DNA from: Nocardioides jiangsuensis
GTDB lineage: Bacteria; Actinomycetota; Actinomycetes; Propionibacteriales; Nocardioidaceae
DNA: 64,000 nucleotides
Reading direction: 5' to 3'
NCBI RefSeq assembly: GCF_019679455.1
Contig: NZ_JAIEZQ010000001.1
Coordinates: forward strand, 620,001 to 684,000
Within the stretch, counting starts at the first letter, position 1, and every line of letters begins with the position of its first letter. The position numbers and the translations under genes are program-made. Below are positions 41,513 to 50,765 of the stretch, piece by piece. The notes beneath the pieces are model-generated. The model did no database searches and had not been told where the DNA came from. It saw only the letters and a program-made list of their open reading frames with translations.

Positions 41513-42603
41513 GCGACCGCGGTAACCCCAACGACTCGATGCCGGTCCCCGGCAACGAGGACGCGGCGGCGCACCAGCACACTCCCGCGGTCCACGGCGA
41601 CCCGATCGCCGACCCCGGTCTCCCGCCGCACCATCCCCGCCCGACGGACGTCGAAGAGCACGCCGAGCGCCGCGCCGAGAAGCAGGTGGCCACGATGTTC
41701 GGCCTCTCGGCCGTCTTCGCCCTGCTGTTCTGCGTCGCCTACTTCGCCCTCTCCGTGGGCGAGGAGACCGACGTCTGGCTGGGCATGGGCGCCTCCAACC
41801 TCGCCCTCGGCGTGACGCTCGGAATGGCGTTGCTGCTCATCGGCATCGGCGCGATCCAGTGGGCGCGCAAGCTGATGTCCGACACCGAGATCATCGAGAT
41901 GCGGCACCCCGTCGCCTCCTCCCAGGAGGACCGCGAGGCCGCCCTCACCGCGCTCGGCCAGGGCGCCGAGGACTCCGGCATCGGCCGGCGTCCGCTGATC
42001 CGCAACTCCCTGCTCGGGGCGGTCGCGATGCTGGGTCTCCCGGCCATCGTCGCCCTGCGCGACCTCGGCCCGCTCCCCGGTGACGCGCTCGAGCACACCG
42101 TGTGGAAGAAGGGCATGCGGATCGTCAACGACGTGTCCGGCGCCCCGATCAAGCCCGACGAGGTCGAGATCGGCCAGCTGATCAACGCCGAGCCCGCCGT
42201 CTTCTTCGCCACCGACGAGGAGGGCGAGCCCGTCTACGAGGGTCACGAGCTGCAGGCCGCGAAGGCCAAGGCCGCCGTGATCCTGGTCCGTATGCAGCCG
42301 AGGGACATCACGCCGTCCGCCGGCCGCGAGAACTGGGGTGTCGAGGGCATCCTGTGCTTCTCCAAGATCTGCACCCACGTGGGCTGCCCGATCTCGCTGT
42401 GGGAGCAGCAGAGCCACCACCTGCTCTGCCCCTGCCACCAGTCCACATTCGACCTCGGGGACAACGGCAAGGTGATCTTCGGACCCGCTGCCCGTTCGCT
42501 CCCCCAGCTTCCGATGGGTCTCGACCAGGAGGGCTACCTCGTCGCACTCAGCGACTTCGAGGAGCCGGTCGGCCCCAGCTACTGGGAACGTGGTGACCGT
42601 TGA
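41509..42603 (+). CDS. qcrA: Rieske iron-sulfur subunit of the bc1 complex
   Basis: 364 residues from GTG 41509. A long polar, His-rich N terminus (about 60 residues) precedes three membrane helices at about 63-85, 98-122 and 165-185, as is usual for actinobacterial QcrA. The Rieske domain has box 1 CTHVGC at 288-293 and box 2 CPCHQS at 307-312. C288, H290, C307 and H310 bind the 2Fe-2S cluster, and C293 with C309 form the disulfide. The end, PLPQLPMGLDQEGYLVAL-like, matches the family. The next gene begins at the last base of its stop (TGATG). Confidence 0.96.
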   Translation: MSDRGNPNDSMPVPGNEDAAAHQHTPAVHGDPIADPGLPPHHPRPTDVEEHAERRAEKQVATMFGLSAVFALLFCVAYFALSVGEETDVWLGMGASNLALGVTLGMALLLIGIGAIQWARKLMSDTEIIEMRHPVASSQEDREAALTALGQGAEDSGIGRRPLIRNSLLGAVAMLGLPAIVALRDLGPLPGDALEHTVWKKGMRIVNDVSGAPIKPDEVEIGQLINAEPAVFFATDEEGEPVYEGHELQAAKAKAAVILVRMQPRDITPSAGRENWGVEGILCFSKICTHVGCPISLWEQQSHHLLCPCHQSTFDLGDNGKVIFGPAARSLPQLPMGLDQEGYLVALSDFEEPVGPSYWERGDR

Positions 42604-44378
42604 TGGCTATCGCAACGAACGGCAAGCAGGCCGCCAAGGCCGAGAAGCCGAGCAAGATCGGCGGTGCCGCCACCTGGGCGGACGACCGTCTCGGGCTCGC
42701 CACCATCGCGAAGAAGCAGATCAGGAAGGTCTTCCCGGACCACTGGTCCTTCATGCTCGGCGAGATCGCGCTGTGGAGCTTCGTCGTACTGCTCCTCACC
42801 GGTGTCTTCCTCACGCTCTGGTTCAAGCCGAGCATGGCCGAGGTCACCTACATGGGCTCCTACGACCAGCTGCGCGGGCTGCACATGTCCGAGGCGTACG
42901 CCTCGACGCTGGAGATCTCCTTCGACGTGCGCGGCGGTCTGCTGATGCGGCAGATGCACCACTGGTCGGCGATGCTCTTCATCGCGGCGATGTTCGTGCA
43001 CATGATGCGCGTGTTCTTCACCGGCGCGTTCCGCAAGCCCCGTGAGCTGAACTGGGTCATCGGCGGCCTGCTGCTGATGCTCGGCATCCTCGAGGGCTTC
43101 GCGGGCTACTCGCTGCCCGACGACCTGCTCTCCGGCACCGGTCTCCGCATCGCGGACGGCCTGATGAAGTCGGTCCCGGTCCTCGGCACCTACGTGTCCT
43201 TCTTCGCCTTCGGCGGGGAGTTCCCGGGCGACGACATCATCCCCCGTCTCTACACCGTGCACGTGCTGCTGATCCCCGGCCTGCTGCTCGCCCTCATCGG
43301 CGCGCACATGCTGCTGCTCGTCTACCACAAGCACACCCAGTGGGCGGGCCCCGGCCGCACCGAGGAGAACGTCGTCGGCTTCCCGATGATGCCGGTGTAC
43401 GCCGCGAAGGCCGGCGGCTTCTTCTTCATCGTCTTCGGCGTGACCGCCCTCATGGGTGGCCTCATGCAGATCAACCCGGTGTGGCGCTTCGGCCCCTACA
43501 ACCCGGCCGAGGTGACCGCGGGCTCGCAGCCCGACTGGTACATGGGCGTCGCCGAGGGTCTGCTCCGGATCATGCCGGGCTGGGAGACCGAGCTCTTCGG
43601 GTTCACGCTCTCCTGGAACGTCTTCATCCCCGGCGTCGTCGCGCCCGGCATCATCTTCGGTCTGGTGCTGGCCTACCCGTTCATCGAGGCCTGGATCACC
43701 GGCGACAAGCGGGAGCACCACCTGCTCCAGCGTCCGCGCAACGCTCCGAACCGGACCGCGTTCATGGTCGCGATGATGACCCTCTACGGCCTGCTCTGGG
43801 CCGCCGGCGGCAACGACATCCTCGCGGTCGTGTTCAACCTGAACCTGAACTACATCACGTACTTCATGCGGGTCGCGGTCTTCGTCGGACCGGTCATCGC
43901 GTTCATCCTCGCGCGTCGCTGGGCGATCTCGCTCCAGCGTCACGACCAGGAGGCGCTGCTGCACGGCTACGAGACGGGCGTCATCATGCGCTCCCCCGAG
44001 GGCGCGTACTCCGAGCGTCACCTGCCGATCGACCCGGCGCGGGCCTACACGCTCACCGCGCGTGACCGCGACCAGGTCTACGCCCTCCCCTCGGGCGAGG
44101 ACGAGAACGGCGTCAAGGCGCCCGGCACCCGCCGGAACCGTCTCCGCGCGAAGCTGTCGCACTACTGGTTCGCGCACAACGTCCAGAAGCCGACCCGCGA
44201 GGAGCTCGAGGAGGCCAGGGAGCACGCCGAGCACGAGCTCGCGATGCACTCCGGCGGTCACCAGCACATGCCCGCTGGTGACTACCTCGGCGACCACGAG
44301 CTCGACGGCCACCCGGCCGACGGCCACCAGTTCGACGGCCGGCACGACGTACACGGTGAGGAGCTCCGCAAGCACTGA
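42603..44378 (+). CDS. qcrB: Cytochrome b subunit of the bc1 complex with His-rich tail
   Basis: 591 residues from ATG 42603. Cytochrome b helices carry the paired heme-ligand His residues: MRQMHHWSAMLFIAAMFVHMMRVFF and, about 100 residues on, TVHVLLIPGLLLALIGAHMLLLVYH. PDWYMGVAEG stands where the PEWY Qo-site motif lies (PDWY is the actinobacterial form). The C-terminal extension after about residue 440 is long, as in other actinobacteria. The final about 52 residues are unusually His-rich (about 12 His in spaced G/D-H pairs), which I do not recall as a family feature. It oxidises menaquinol in the supercomplex with CtaCDEF. Confidence 0.95.
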   Translation: MAIATNGKQAAKAEKPSKIGGAATWADDRLGLATIAKKQIRKVFPDHWSFMLGEIALWSFVVLLLTGVFLTLWFKPSMAEVTYMGSYDQLRGLHMSEAYASTLEISFDVRGGLLMRQMHHWSAMLFIAAMFVHMMRVFFTGAFRKPRELNWVIGGLLLMLGILEGFAGYSLPDDLLSGTGLRIADGLMKSVPVLGTYVSFFAFGGEFPGDDIIPRLYTVHVLLIPGLLLALIGAHMLLLVYHKHTQWAGPGRTEENVVGFPMMPVYAAKAGGFFFIVFGVTALMGGLMQINPVWRFGPYNPAEVTAGSQPDWYMGVAEGLLRIMPGWETELFGFTLSWNVFIPGVVAPGIIFGLVLAYPFIEAWITGDKREHHLLQRPRNAPNRTAFMVAMMTLYGLLWAAGGNDILAVVFNLNLNYITYFMRVAVFVGPVIAFILARRWAISLQRHDQEALLHGYETGVIMRSPEGAYSERHLPIDPARAYTLTARDRDQVYALPSGEDENGVKAPGTRRNRLRAKLSHYWFAHNVQKPTREELEEAREHAEHELAMHSGGHQHMPAGDYLGDHELDGHPADGHQFDGRHDVHGEELRKH

Positions 44379-44404
44379 GCTCGCGCAGCACCACAGCCTG
44401 AGAG

Positions 44405-44438
44405 AGGGCCCCGTCCGCACCCGCGGCCGGGGCCCTTT
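44405..44438 (+). terminator. Terminator of the ctaE-qcrCAB operon
   Basis: AGGGCCCCG (44405-44413) pairs with CGGGGCCCT (44428-44436), followed by TTCG, 27 bases after the qcrB stop. The rest of 44439-44665 has no gene; it contains a 9-base direct repeat (GGCGGTGGA twice at 44572-44589) and several short hairpins. Confidence 0.7.
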
Positions 44439-44632
44439 CGCTGACCCGCCGCACGCTGCCTCGCTATCCCCGCTCCCCCGGGAACGGCCCGTCCGGCGAC
44501 AGGGAGGCACGACACGCGCGCTCTTAGCCGGGTCGATCCCCCGCAGCACGTGCAGGTGATCGACCCCGGGAGGCGGTGGAGGCGGTGGAGCCGCCGCGGC
44601 TCCAGCAGGATCCGACGGGTCAGCGAACCGCC

Positions 44633-44650
44633 CCGCGTCTCAGGACGCGG
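44633..44650 (-). terminator. Possible terminator of the L,D-transpeptidase gene
   Basis: CCGCGTC and GACGCGG form a 7-bp stem with a TCAG loop, 16 bases beyond the stop of the minus-strand L,D-transpeptidase gene. No T-run follows, so this is tentative. Confidence 0.35.
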
Positions 44651-44665
44651 CAGGGCCGCGACAGG

Positions 44666-45940
44666 TCAGGAGAGGGCGGAGCCGGCCTTGTACTCGTCGA
44701 AGCTGAGGTTCCAGTCGGTGTAGCCGTTCCCGGGCTCCATCGTGCGGTCGGTGCCGGTCACCACGACCACGTCACCGCGGCGGGACATGTCGAACAGCCA
44801 GGCCGCGTCGCTCATGCTCATCCCCACGCAGCCGTGGCTGACGTTGTCGGAGCCCTGCGAGCCCTCGGACCACGGGGCACCGTGGATGAACTCCCCGGAG
44901 TAGGTGACCCGCATCGCGTACTGCACCTTGAGCCGGTAGTACTCCGGGTCCTTCTTGTCGATTCCGATCGTGCTGGCGTCCATCACCTTGGTGCGGAACT
45001 TCTCCATGATCACCTTGGTGCCGCTGCGGGTGGTGAACCCGTCCTTGCCGGCGGTCACCTGGATCGTCCGGAGCAGGTCGCCGTTGCGGAACACCTTCAT
45101 CTGGTGCTTCGCGACGTCCACCTTGCTGATCAGCGCGTCACCCACGGTGAAGGTCGTGGACCGGCTCTCCTGGCCGTAGATGCCGTTGCCCGCCGGGATG
45201 CTGTTGATGTCCGCGTCGACGGTGACCTCGGTCCCGGGCTTCCAGTACGTCTTGGGGCGCCAGTGCACCTCGTTGTCCGACAGCCAGGTCCAGGCCCCCT
45301 GCTGCGCCGGCGTCGTGGACACCGACAGGTGCTTCTCGATGGCGGCCCGGTCGGTGACGGGTACGTCGAACCGGACGATCACCGGCATCCCGACCCCCAC
45401 CGTCTCGCCCTCCAGGGGCGCGATGGACGCGAAGGTCTGCTGGTCGAGCGTGAGGTCCTCGGTGCGGAACCAGGAGCGCGACTCCGCCTCGAGGCCCTCG
45501 TCGTCGACCGCGACGGCGTCGACGGAGTACCTCAGGCCGGGCTCGAGCCGCTCGCTGGAGGTCCAGGTGGTCCGGTCCTTCGACAGCGTCCCGTCCAGCT
45601 CGTCATCGCCGCCGCCCACCTCGACCGCGACCTGGGAGAACGTGCCGTCCGACGCGGTCAGCCTCACGGCTCGGTCGACGGTCACGGCCTTCGCACGGTC
45701 AGGGATGTTCGAGGCCACCGACGCCGCGGAGACGGGCGGGGCGCTCGACGTGGCCGCTCCGGGGCCCGCGGACTCCCCCGCCGACGGCTCCTCCGCGCCG
45801 GCGGTGCAGGCGGCGGCGACGACACCCAGCGCGAGCAGACCGGCCATCGTGGCCGCACCACGACGGGATTCGTCACGAGAGCCGCGACGTGGTCCGGGGC
45901 GGGCGTCGGAGCGCGCGGGAAGGACGTGACGAACGGGCAT
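44666..45940 (-). CDS. L,D-transpeptidase lipoprotein with Ig-like domains
   Basis: 424 residues from ATG 45940, with GAGGGG upstream. The N-terminal hydrophobic segment ends ALGVVAAACTAG; the Cys suggests a lipoprotein, though the position -3 Ala makes the lipobox weak. A Ser/Ala-rich linker is followed by two Ig-like domains (about 75-170 and 175-275) as in mycobacterial LdtMt enzymes. The YkuD domain (about 278-400) has the motif HGAPWSEGSQGSDNVSHGCV, with catalytic Cys371 in SHGCVGMS. It should make 3-3 cross-links in peptidoglycan on the outer membrane face. It lies between the two respiratory operons, without a sequence link to them. Confidence 0.93.
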   Translation of the reverse strand: MPVRHVLPARSDARPGPRRGSRDESRRGAATMAGLLALGVVAAACTAGAEEPSAGESAGPGAATSSAPPVSAASVASNIPDRAKAVTVDRAVRLTASDGTFSQVAVEVGGGDDELDGTLSKDRTTWTSSERLEPGLRYSVDAVAVDDEGLEAESRSWFRTEDLTLDQQTFASIAPLEGETVGVGMPVIVRFDVPVTDRAAIEKHLSVSTTPAQQGAWTWLSDNEVHWRPKTYWKPGTEVTVDADINSIPAGNGIYGQESRSTTFTVGDALISKVDVAKHQMKVFRNGDLLRTIQVTAGKDGFTTRSGTKVIMEKFRTKVMDASTIGIDKKDPEYYRLKVQYAMRVTYSGEFIHGAPWSEGSQGSDNVSHGCVGMSMSDAAWLFDMSRRGDVVVVTGTDRTMEPGNGYTDWNLSFDEYKAGSALS

Positions 45941-46000
45941 GGGTTCCCCTCGGAGACTGCACGGGCCTCACCAGCGTAACAACGGCACGCGTCAGGTCAG

Positions 46001-46047
46001 AAAAACGCGCGGTGACGGTCCTCACACTGAGGACCGTCACCGCGCGT
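46001..46047 (-). terminator. Strong intrinsic terminator of the ctaC-ctaD-ctaF operon
   Basis: A perfect 20-bp stem (arms 46005-46024 and 46028-46047) with a three-base loop is followed on the minus strand by TTTTTCTG. It is 44 bases past the ctaF stop and has all marks of a rho-independent terminator. Confidence 0.92.
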
Positions 46048-46091
46048 CGAGCTACCCTGCGGAGCCGGCCGGGGCCGGGCCAGGGAAGGGC

Positions 46092-46490
46092 TCAGTGGGC
46101 GTGCTCGCCCCGGTAGTACTCGTAGATCCAGCCGGTGAGGGCGACGGTGCCGAGACCGGCGCCGATCACGAACAGCCACCAGGCGCCGAAGGCGACCGAG
46201 AGCACGATCACGGCCAGGGTCATCGCGCACCACAGCGGCCACCAGCTGTACGGCGGGAAGAAGCCGAGCTCCCCGGCGCCGTCCGCGATCTCGCCGACCT
46301 TGTTGTCCTCCGGCCGCGGCTCCATGCGCGAGGCGTGGAAGCCGAGGTAGAAGGTCACCAGCACGGTGAGCAGCGCGGTCATGACCAGCGCCGACGTACC
46401 GGTCGGGTCCTGGGTGATGAACCAGTAGGCGGGGGCAACGAGGGCGAAGAAGACCGCGTTGATCCCGAAGATGTAAGTCTCGGCCTTCAT
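46092..46490 (-). CDS. ctaF: Cytochrome c oxidase subunit IV (actinobacterial)
   Basis: 132 residues from ATG 46490, overlapping the ctaD stop as ATGA. Four membrane helices: [63 protein letters not shown] and [34 protein letters not shown] and the [11 protein letters not shown] motif between helices 2 and 3 are characteristic of the actinobacterial subunit IV, CtaF. It belongs to the aa3 oxidase. Length and motifs match the family fully. Confidence 0.93.
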   Translation of the reverse strand: MKAETYIFGINAVFFALVAPAYWFITQDPTGTSALVMTALLTVLVTFYLGFHASRMEPRPEDNKVGEIADGAGELGFFPPYSWWPLWCAMTLAVIVLSVAFGAWWLFVIGAGLGTVALTGWIYEYYRGEHAH

Positions 46491-48292
46491 CGGTGTCCGT
46501 CCTCGTCGTGGCGCTTCTGCGCGTCCTCAGCGGCGTGCTCGACGGTCTCGCCGGCCATCCGCTCCTCCAAGTGGCCCTTGCGGCCGGAGACGTCCGGGGC
46601 GTCCACGAGGTCGTCCTCGCTGCGGAGCGCCTCGTTCTCGACCATCTCCAGCGCCGCGACCTCGGGGTGGTGCAGGTCGAACGCCGGCGACTCCGAGCGG
46701 ATCCGCGGCAGGCTCACGAAGTTGTGCCGCGGCGGCGGCGAGGAGGTGGCCCACTCCAGCGAGCGGCCCCAGCCCCACGGGTCGTCCACGCCGACGAGCG
46801 GCGACTTCGCGGACTTGTAGACGTTCCACAGGAACGGCAGCGTCGAGGCGCCGAGCAGGAAGGCGCCGATGGTCGACACCTGGTTCAGCGTGGTGAAGCC
46901 GTCACCGGGCAGGTAGTCGGCGTACCGACGCGGCATGCCCTCGACACCCAGCCAGTGCTGCACCAGGAACGTGGTGTGGAAACCGATGAACAGCAGCCAG
47001 AAGTGGACCTTGCCGAGACGCTCGTCGAGCATCTTGCCGGTCATCTTCGGCCACCAGTAGTAGAAGCCGGCGAACATCGCGAACACCACGGTGCCGAAGA
47101 CCACGTAGTGGAAGTGCGCCACCACGAAGTAGGAGTCCGAGACGTGGAAGTCCAGCGGCGGCGAGGCCAGGATGACGCCGGTCAGACCACCGAACAGGAA
47201 GGTGGTGAGGAAGCCGATCGACCACAGCATCGGGGTGTCGAAGGAGATCGAGCCGCCCCACATGGTGCCGATCCAGTTGAAGAACTTCACGCCGGTCGGT
47301 ACGGCGATCAGGAACGTCATGCCGGAGAAGAACGGCAGGTCGACCGCGCCGGTGACGAACATGTGGTGCGCCCACACGGCCACGGACAGCGCCGCGATGC
47401 CGAGGGTCGCGGCCACCAGGCCGACGTACCCGAAGATCGGCTTGCGGCTGAACACCGGCAGGATCTCGGTGATGATGCCGAAGAACGGCAGCGCGATGAT
47501 GTAGACCTCGGGGTGCCCGAAGAACCAGAACAGGTGCTGCCACAGGATCGGGCCACCGTTGGCGGCGTCGAAGACGTGGGCGCCGAGGAGCCGGTCGGCC
47601 TCGAGCGAGAGCAGCGCGCCGGCCAGGATCGGGAACGCGATGAGCACGAGCAGGCTGGTGACCAGCGCGTTCCAGACGAAGATCGGCATCCGGAACATGG
47701 TCATGCCGGGGGCGCGCATGCAGATGATCGTGGTGATGAAGTTGACCGCACCGAGGATCGTGCCGAGACCGGCCAGCCACAGACCCATGATCCACAGGTC
47801 ACCACCGACGCCCGGCGAGCGGACCTCGTTGGAGAGCGGGGTGTAGGCGAACCAGCCGAAGTCCGCCGCGCCCTGCGGGGTCAGGAAGCCCGACGCGGCG
47901 ATCAGGCCGCCGAACAGGAACAGCCAGTAGCTGAACATGTTCAGGCGCGGGAACGCGACGTCAGGGGCGCCGATCTGGAGCGGCATGATCACGTTGGCGA
48001 AGCCGAAGAACAGCGGGGTCGCGAACAGCAGCAGCATGATCGTGCCGTGCATCGTGAACAGCTGGTTGTACAGCTCGTCGTTCACGACCTGCTGACCGGG
48101 GAACGCCAGCTCGGACCGGATGATCATGGCCATCAGGCCGCCGACCATGAACCAGGCGAACGACGTACCGAGGTACAGCTTCCCGATGAGCTTGTGGTCC
48201 GTGGTCGTCATGACCCGCACGATCTGCTGCCCCAGGGGCTTGCGGACCGTGCGTCCGTACGGACGGGTTGCCTCGAATGTTGCGCCGCTCAC
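46487..48292 (-). CDS. ctaD: Cytochrome c oxidase subunit I
   Basis: 601 residues from GTG 48292, overlapping the ctaC stop as GTGA. Twelve helices of the heme-copper oxidase core. Heme a ligand in [12 protein letters not shown]; CuB and cross-linked Tyr in [14 protein letters not shown]; further CuB ligands in [11 protein letters not shown]; heme a3 and a ligands in [14 protein letters not shown]. The D-channel start and K-channel residues appear intact by eye. The C-terminal extension of about 75 residues is soluble, Glu- and His-rich, and longer than the mitochondrial type but common in actinobacteria. It reduces oxygen to water and pumps protons. Confidence 0.97.
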   Translation of the reverse strand: MSGATFEATRPYGRTVRKPLGQQIVRVMTTTDHKLIGKLYLGTSFAWFMVGGLMAMIIRSELAFPGQQVVNDELYNQLFTMHGTIMLLLFATPLFFGFANVIMPLQIGAPDVAFPRLNMFSYWLFLFGGLIAASGFLTPQGAADFGWFAYTPLSNEVRSPGVGGDLWIMGLWLAGLGTILGAVNFITTIICMRAPGMTMFRMPIFVWNALVTSLLVLIAFPILAGALLSLEADRLLGAHVFDAANGGPILWQHLFWFFGHPEVYIIALPFFGIITEILPVFSRKPIFGYVGLVAATLGIAALSVAVWAHHMFVTGAVDLPFFSGMTFLIAVPTGVKFFNWIGTMWGGSISFDTPMLWSIGFLTTFLFGGLTGVILASPPLDFHVSDSYFVVAHFHYVVFGTVVFAMFAGFYYWWPKMTGKMLDERLGKVHFWLLFIGFHTTFLVQHWLGVEGMPRRYADYLPGDGFTTLNQVSTIGAFLLGASTLPFLWNVYKSAKSPLVGVDDPWGWGRSLEWATSSPPPRHNFVSLPRIRSESPAFDLHHPEVAALEMVENEALRSEDDLVDAPDVSGRKGHLEERMAGETVEHAAEDAQKRHDEDGHR

Positions 48293-49203
48293 TGCGCATC
48301 TCCTAGCTCAGAGGTTTCGTCGTCGTGGACCTGGTCCTCGCGCCCCGGCTGGGTGACTGCGTCGGAGCCACCGAGGACGGTGCCGACGTTGCCCTGGTCG
48401 GCGAGATCCTGCAGGTGCTGCTCGTACTCCTCCACGCTGACCACCTCGACGTTGAAGAGCATCCGCGAGTGGTACACGCCGCAGAGCTCGGCGCACTTAC
48501 CAACGTAGCTGCCCTCCCGGGTGGGAGTGAAGGAGAAGGCGTTGTCGCGACCGGGGACCACGTCCATCTTGAACAGGAACGCGGGCACCCAGAAGGAGTG
48601 GATGACGTCGGGCGAGGAGAGGTTGACCTCCACGGACTCGCCGACCGGGAGGACCAGCGTGGGCGCCTCGGCGGTCGTGCCGACGGTGTAGACGTCGTCG
48701 GTCTCGTCGGTGGAGCCGACCGACTCCTCGTTCCGGTAGTTGAACGACCAGGACCACTGCTGCCCCACGACGTCGACCGTGTGGTCGGCCTCGCCGGACT
48801 CGGACGCGGTGGCCAGGACGTCGTTCTGGGTCTGCACGGTGAAGTAGAAGAACACCAGCACCATGACGACCGGGGCGACCGTGTAGAGGATCTCGATCGG
48901 CAGGTTGTAGCGCGTCTGGACCGGGATCTCGTCCTCGTGACGCCGGCGGAACTTGAACGCGGCGTAGAGGATCAGGCCCCACACCACGACGCCGACGATC
49001 ATCGCCGCGAGCCAGGCGCCCTTCCACAGGTCGTCGATGAGGGGGGCACGGTCCGTGGCCGGTACCGGCATCGCCAGGCGCCTGATCTGGTCCTGGTCTT
49101 CACTGGAGCACGCACCCAGCATCAGCAGTCCGGCGGAGGCAAGCACTGCGGTGCCGGTCCGCGCGCTGAGCTTCCGTGCACGCTTGGGGAGTTGCAGACC
49201 CAC
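48289..49203 (-). CDS. ctaC: Cytochrome c oxidase subunit II
   Basis: 304 residues from GTG 49203. A lipoprotein signal ends at [12 protein letters not shown]. Two membrane helices follow ([20 protein letters not shown] and [19 protein letters not shown]). The cupredoxin domain has [12 protein letters not shown] and [17 protein letters not shown], and the CuA site [13 protein letters not shown] with the two Cys, His and Met ligands. The tail is acidic. It takes electrons from the QcrC hemes. First gene of ctaC-ctaD-ctaF. Confidence 0.97.
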   Translation of the reverse strand: MGLQLPKRARKLSARTGTAVLASAGLLMLGACSSEDQDQIRRLAMPVPATDRAPLIDDLWKGAWLAAMIVGVVVWGLILYAAFKFRRRHEDEIPVQTRYNLPIEILYTVAPVVMVLVFFYFTVQTQNDVLATASESGEADHTVDVVGQQWSWSFNYRNEESVGSTDETDDVYTVGTTAEAPTLVLPVGESVEVNLSSPDVIHSFWVPAFLFKMDVVPGRDNAFSFTPTREGSYVGKCAELCGVYHSRMLFNVEVVSVEEYEQHLQDLADQGNVGTVLGGSDAVTQPGREDQVHDDETSELGDAQ

Positions 49204-49241
49204 GAACGAGCCTCTCTCTCAAAGACGACGGTCAGCACCGA

Positions 49242-49247
49242 ACATTA
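49242..49247 (-). promoter_or_regulatory. Possible -10 element of the ctaC operon
   Basis: On the minus strand TAATGT fits TANNNT and would start a transcript near 49235, giving a leader of about 30 bases with the purine run GAGAGAGAGGC before ctaC. The divergent desulfurase promoter lies about 40 bases away. Confidence 0.4.
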
Positions 49248-49285
49248 CTACCGAGACATCCTCGCCCGTCGCTCAGGTAGGCCGG

Positions 49286-49291
49286 TAGGTT
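49286..49291 (+). promoter_or_regulatory. -10 element for a probably leaderless transcript
   Basis: TAGGTT ends 6 bases before GTG 49298, so the transcript should begin at the start codon. The same hexamer at the same distance precedes the genes at 51851 and 55378. Confidence 0.55.
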
Positions 49292-49297
49292 CCCGGT

Positions 49298-50461
49298 GTG
49301 ACCAATTCGACCGGGGCCCCGGCGACGGGCGGCCACGGCTACCTGGACGCGGCCTCCGCCGAGCCGCTGCACCCGGCCGCGCGAGAGGCCCTGCTGGCCG
49401 CGCTCGACACCGGTTTCGCGGACCCGCTCCGCCTCCACGGGCGGGGCCGGGACGCCCGGCTGCTGCTCGACAACGCCCGCGCGGTGGTCGCCTCCTGCCT
49501 CGGCGTCCGCGACGACGAGGTCAGCTTCACCTCCTCGGGTACCGCGGCCGTCCACCTCGGCGTCCTCGGCCTGCTCCGGGGCCGCGCGCGGGTGAGCACA
49601 CGTCTGGTCCACTCCGCCGTCGAGCACTCCGCGGTGCTCGCGGCGGGTGACTGGTGGACGCGCGAGCACGGCGGTACGACGGACCCGGTCGGCGTGGACC
49701 GCCACGGCCGGCTGGCGGTGGGCGCGCTCGCCGCCGCGCTGGAGCGGCCCGCCGGGGCGGTGGCGGTGCAGTCGGCGAACCACGAGGTGGGCACGCTGCA
49801 GTCGCTGGAAGAGGTCTACGCCGGCGCCGGCGACACCCCGGTCTTCGTCGACGCGGCCGCCTCGACGGGCCGGACGGACCTGCCACCGGGCTGGTCCGCG
49901 GCCGCCGCCTCCGCGCACAAGTGGGGCGGGCCGGCGGGCGTGGGTGTGCTGCTCGTGCGCAAGGGCGCCCGCTGGCGCGCCCCCTTCCCCACCGACGACC
50001 GGACCGACCCGCGGGTGAGCGGCTTCGAGAACGTCCCGGCGGCTCTGGCCGCGGCCGCCGCGCTCCAGGCGCGTCTGGCCGAGCGCGACGAGCTCGACGC
50101 CCGGCAGCGCGCGCTCGTGGACCGGATCCGGGACCGGGTCGCCGCGACCGTCCCGGACGTGGAGGTCGTGGGCGACCCGGCGGCGCGGCTCCCCCACCTG
50201 GTCACGTTCTCCTGCCTCTACGTCGACGGGGAGGCGGTCGTGACCGAGCTGGACCGGCGCGGTTTCGCGGTCGCCTCGGGCTCCGCCTGCACCGCGTCGA
50301 CGCTGGCCCCCTCGCACGTGCTCGAGGCGATGGGCGTGCTCACCCACGGGAACGTGCGGGTCTCCCTGACCCGGGACACCACGGCGGACGACGTGGAGCG
50401 GTTCCTCGAGGTGCTGCCGGGCGTCGTAGCGGAGATCCGCGCACGGGCGGGGGTCCGGTGA
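49298..50461 (+). CDS. Cysteine desulfurase family protein (class V aminotransferase fold)
   Basis: 387 residues from GTG 49298. PLP-site features are present: VSFTSSGTAAVHLGVLGL, SAVEHSAVLAAG with the His over the cofactor, VQSANHEVGTLQ, VFVDAAASTGR with the Asp that pairs with the ring, and K208 in SAHKWGGPAG as the Schiff-base lysine. C331 in ASGSACTAST is the persulfide-carrying cysteine in a short, IscS-like loop position. It should remove sulfur from cysteine and pass it on; the next gene, a TusA-like carrier overlapping by GTGA, is the natural acceptor. The protein is more diverged than housekeeping IscS or SufS. Confidence 0.9.
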   Translation: MTNSTGAPATGGHGYLDAASAEPLHPAAREALLAALDTGFADPLRLHGRGRDARLLLDNARAVVASCLGVRDDEVSFTSSGTAAVHLGVLGLLRGRARVSTRLVHSAVEHSAVLAAGDWWTREHGGTTDPVGVDRHGRLAVGALAAALERPAGAVAVQSANHEVGTLQSLEEVYAGAGDTPVFVDAAASTGRTDLPPGWSAAAASAHKWGGPAGVGVLLVRKGARWRAPFPTDDRTDPRVSGFENVPAALAAAAALQARLAERDELDARQRALVDRIRDRVAATVPDVEVVGDPAARLPHLVTFSCLYVDGEAVVTELDRRGFAVASGSACTASTLAPSHVLEAMGVLTHGNVRVSLTRDTTADDVERFLEVLPGVVAEIRARAGVR

Positions 50462-50733
50462 ACGCGTCCGGCGAGGCGCGGCACGGCCCGGGCGGGACGC
50501 CGCCGGCCGACCTCGAGCTCGACTGCCGCGGGATGCGTTGCCCCCTGCCGGTGATCCGGCTCGCGAACAACATCGGCGACGTCGCCGTCGGGCAGAGCCT
50601 CGCGGTGGTCGCCGAGGACCCGGCCGCCCGGTCCGACGTACCGGCGTGGTGCCGGATGCGGGAGCAGGAGTACGTCGGCGAGGGGGTCGCCGAGGACGGC
50701 GTGCCGCGGTACGTCGTACGGCGGCTGCGCTAG
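50458..50733 (+). CDS. TusA-family sulfur carrier protein
   Basis: 91 residues from GTG 50458, in a GTGA overlap with the desulfurase. After a disordered 16-residue start comes LDCRGMRCPLPVIRLAN, with the catalytic C28 of the CPxP motif. The rest follows the small two-layer TusA fold (GQSLAVVAEDPAARSDVPAWCRM) and contains a second Cys at the usual place in the helix. It probably receives persulfide from the desulfurase for tRNA thiolation, molybdopterin or another sulfur pathway; which one cannot be told. The gene converges with adoK. Confidence 0.92.
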   Translation: MNASGEARHGPGGTPPADLELDCRGMRCPLPVIRLANNIGDVAVGQSLAVVAEDPAARSDVPAWCRMREQEYVGEGVAEDGVPRYVVRRLR

Positions 50734-50765
50734 CCGGCCCGGGGCCGCGGACTGGCGGGCGACCG

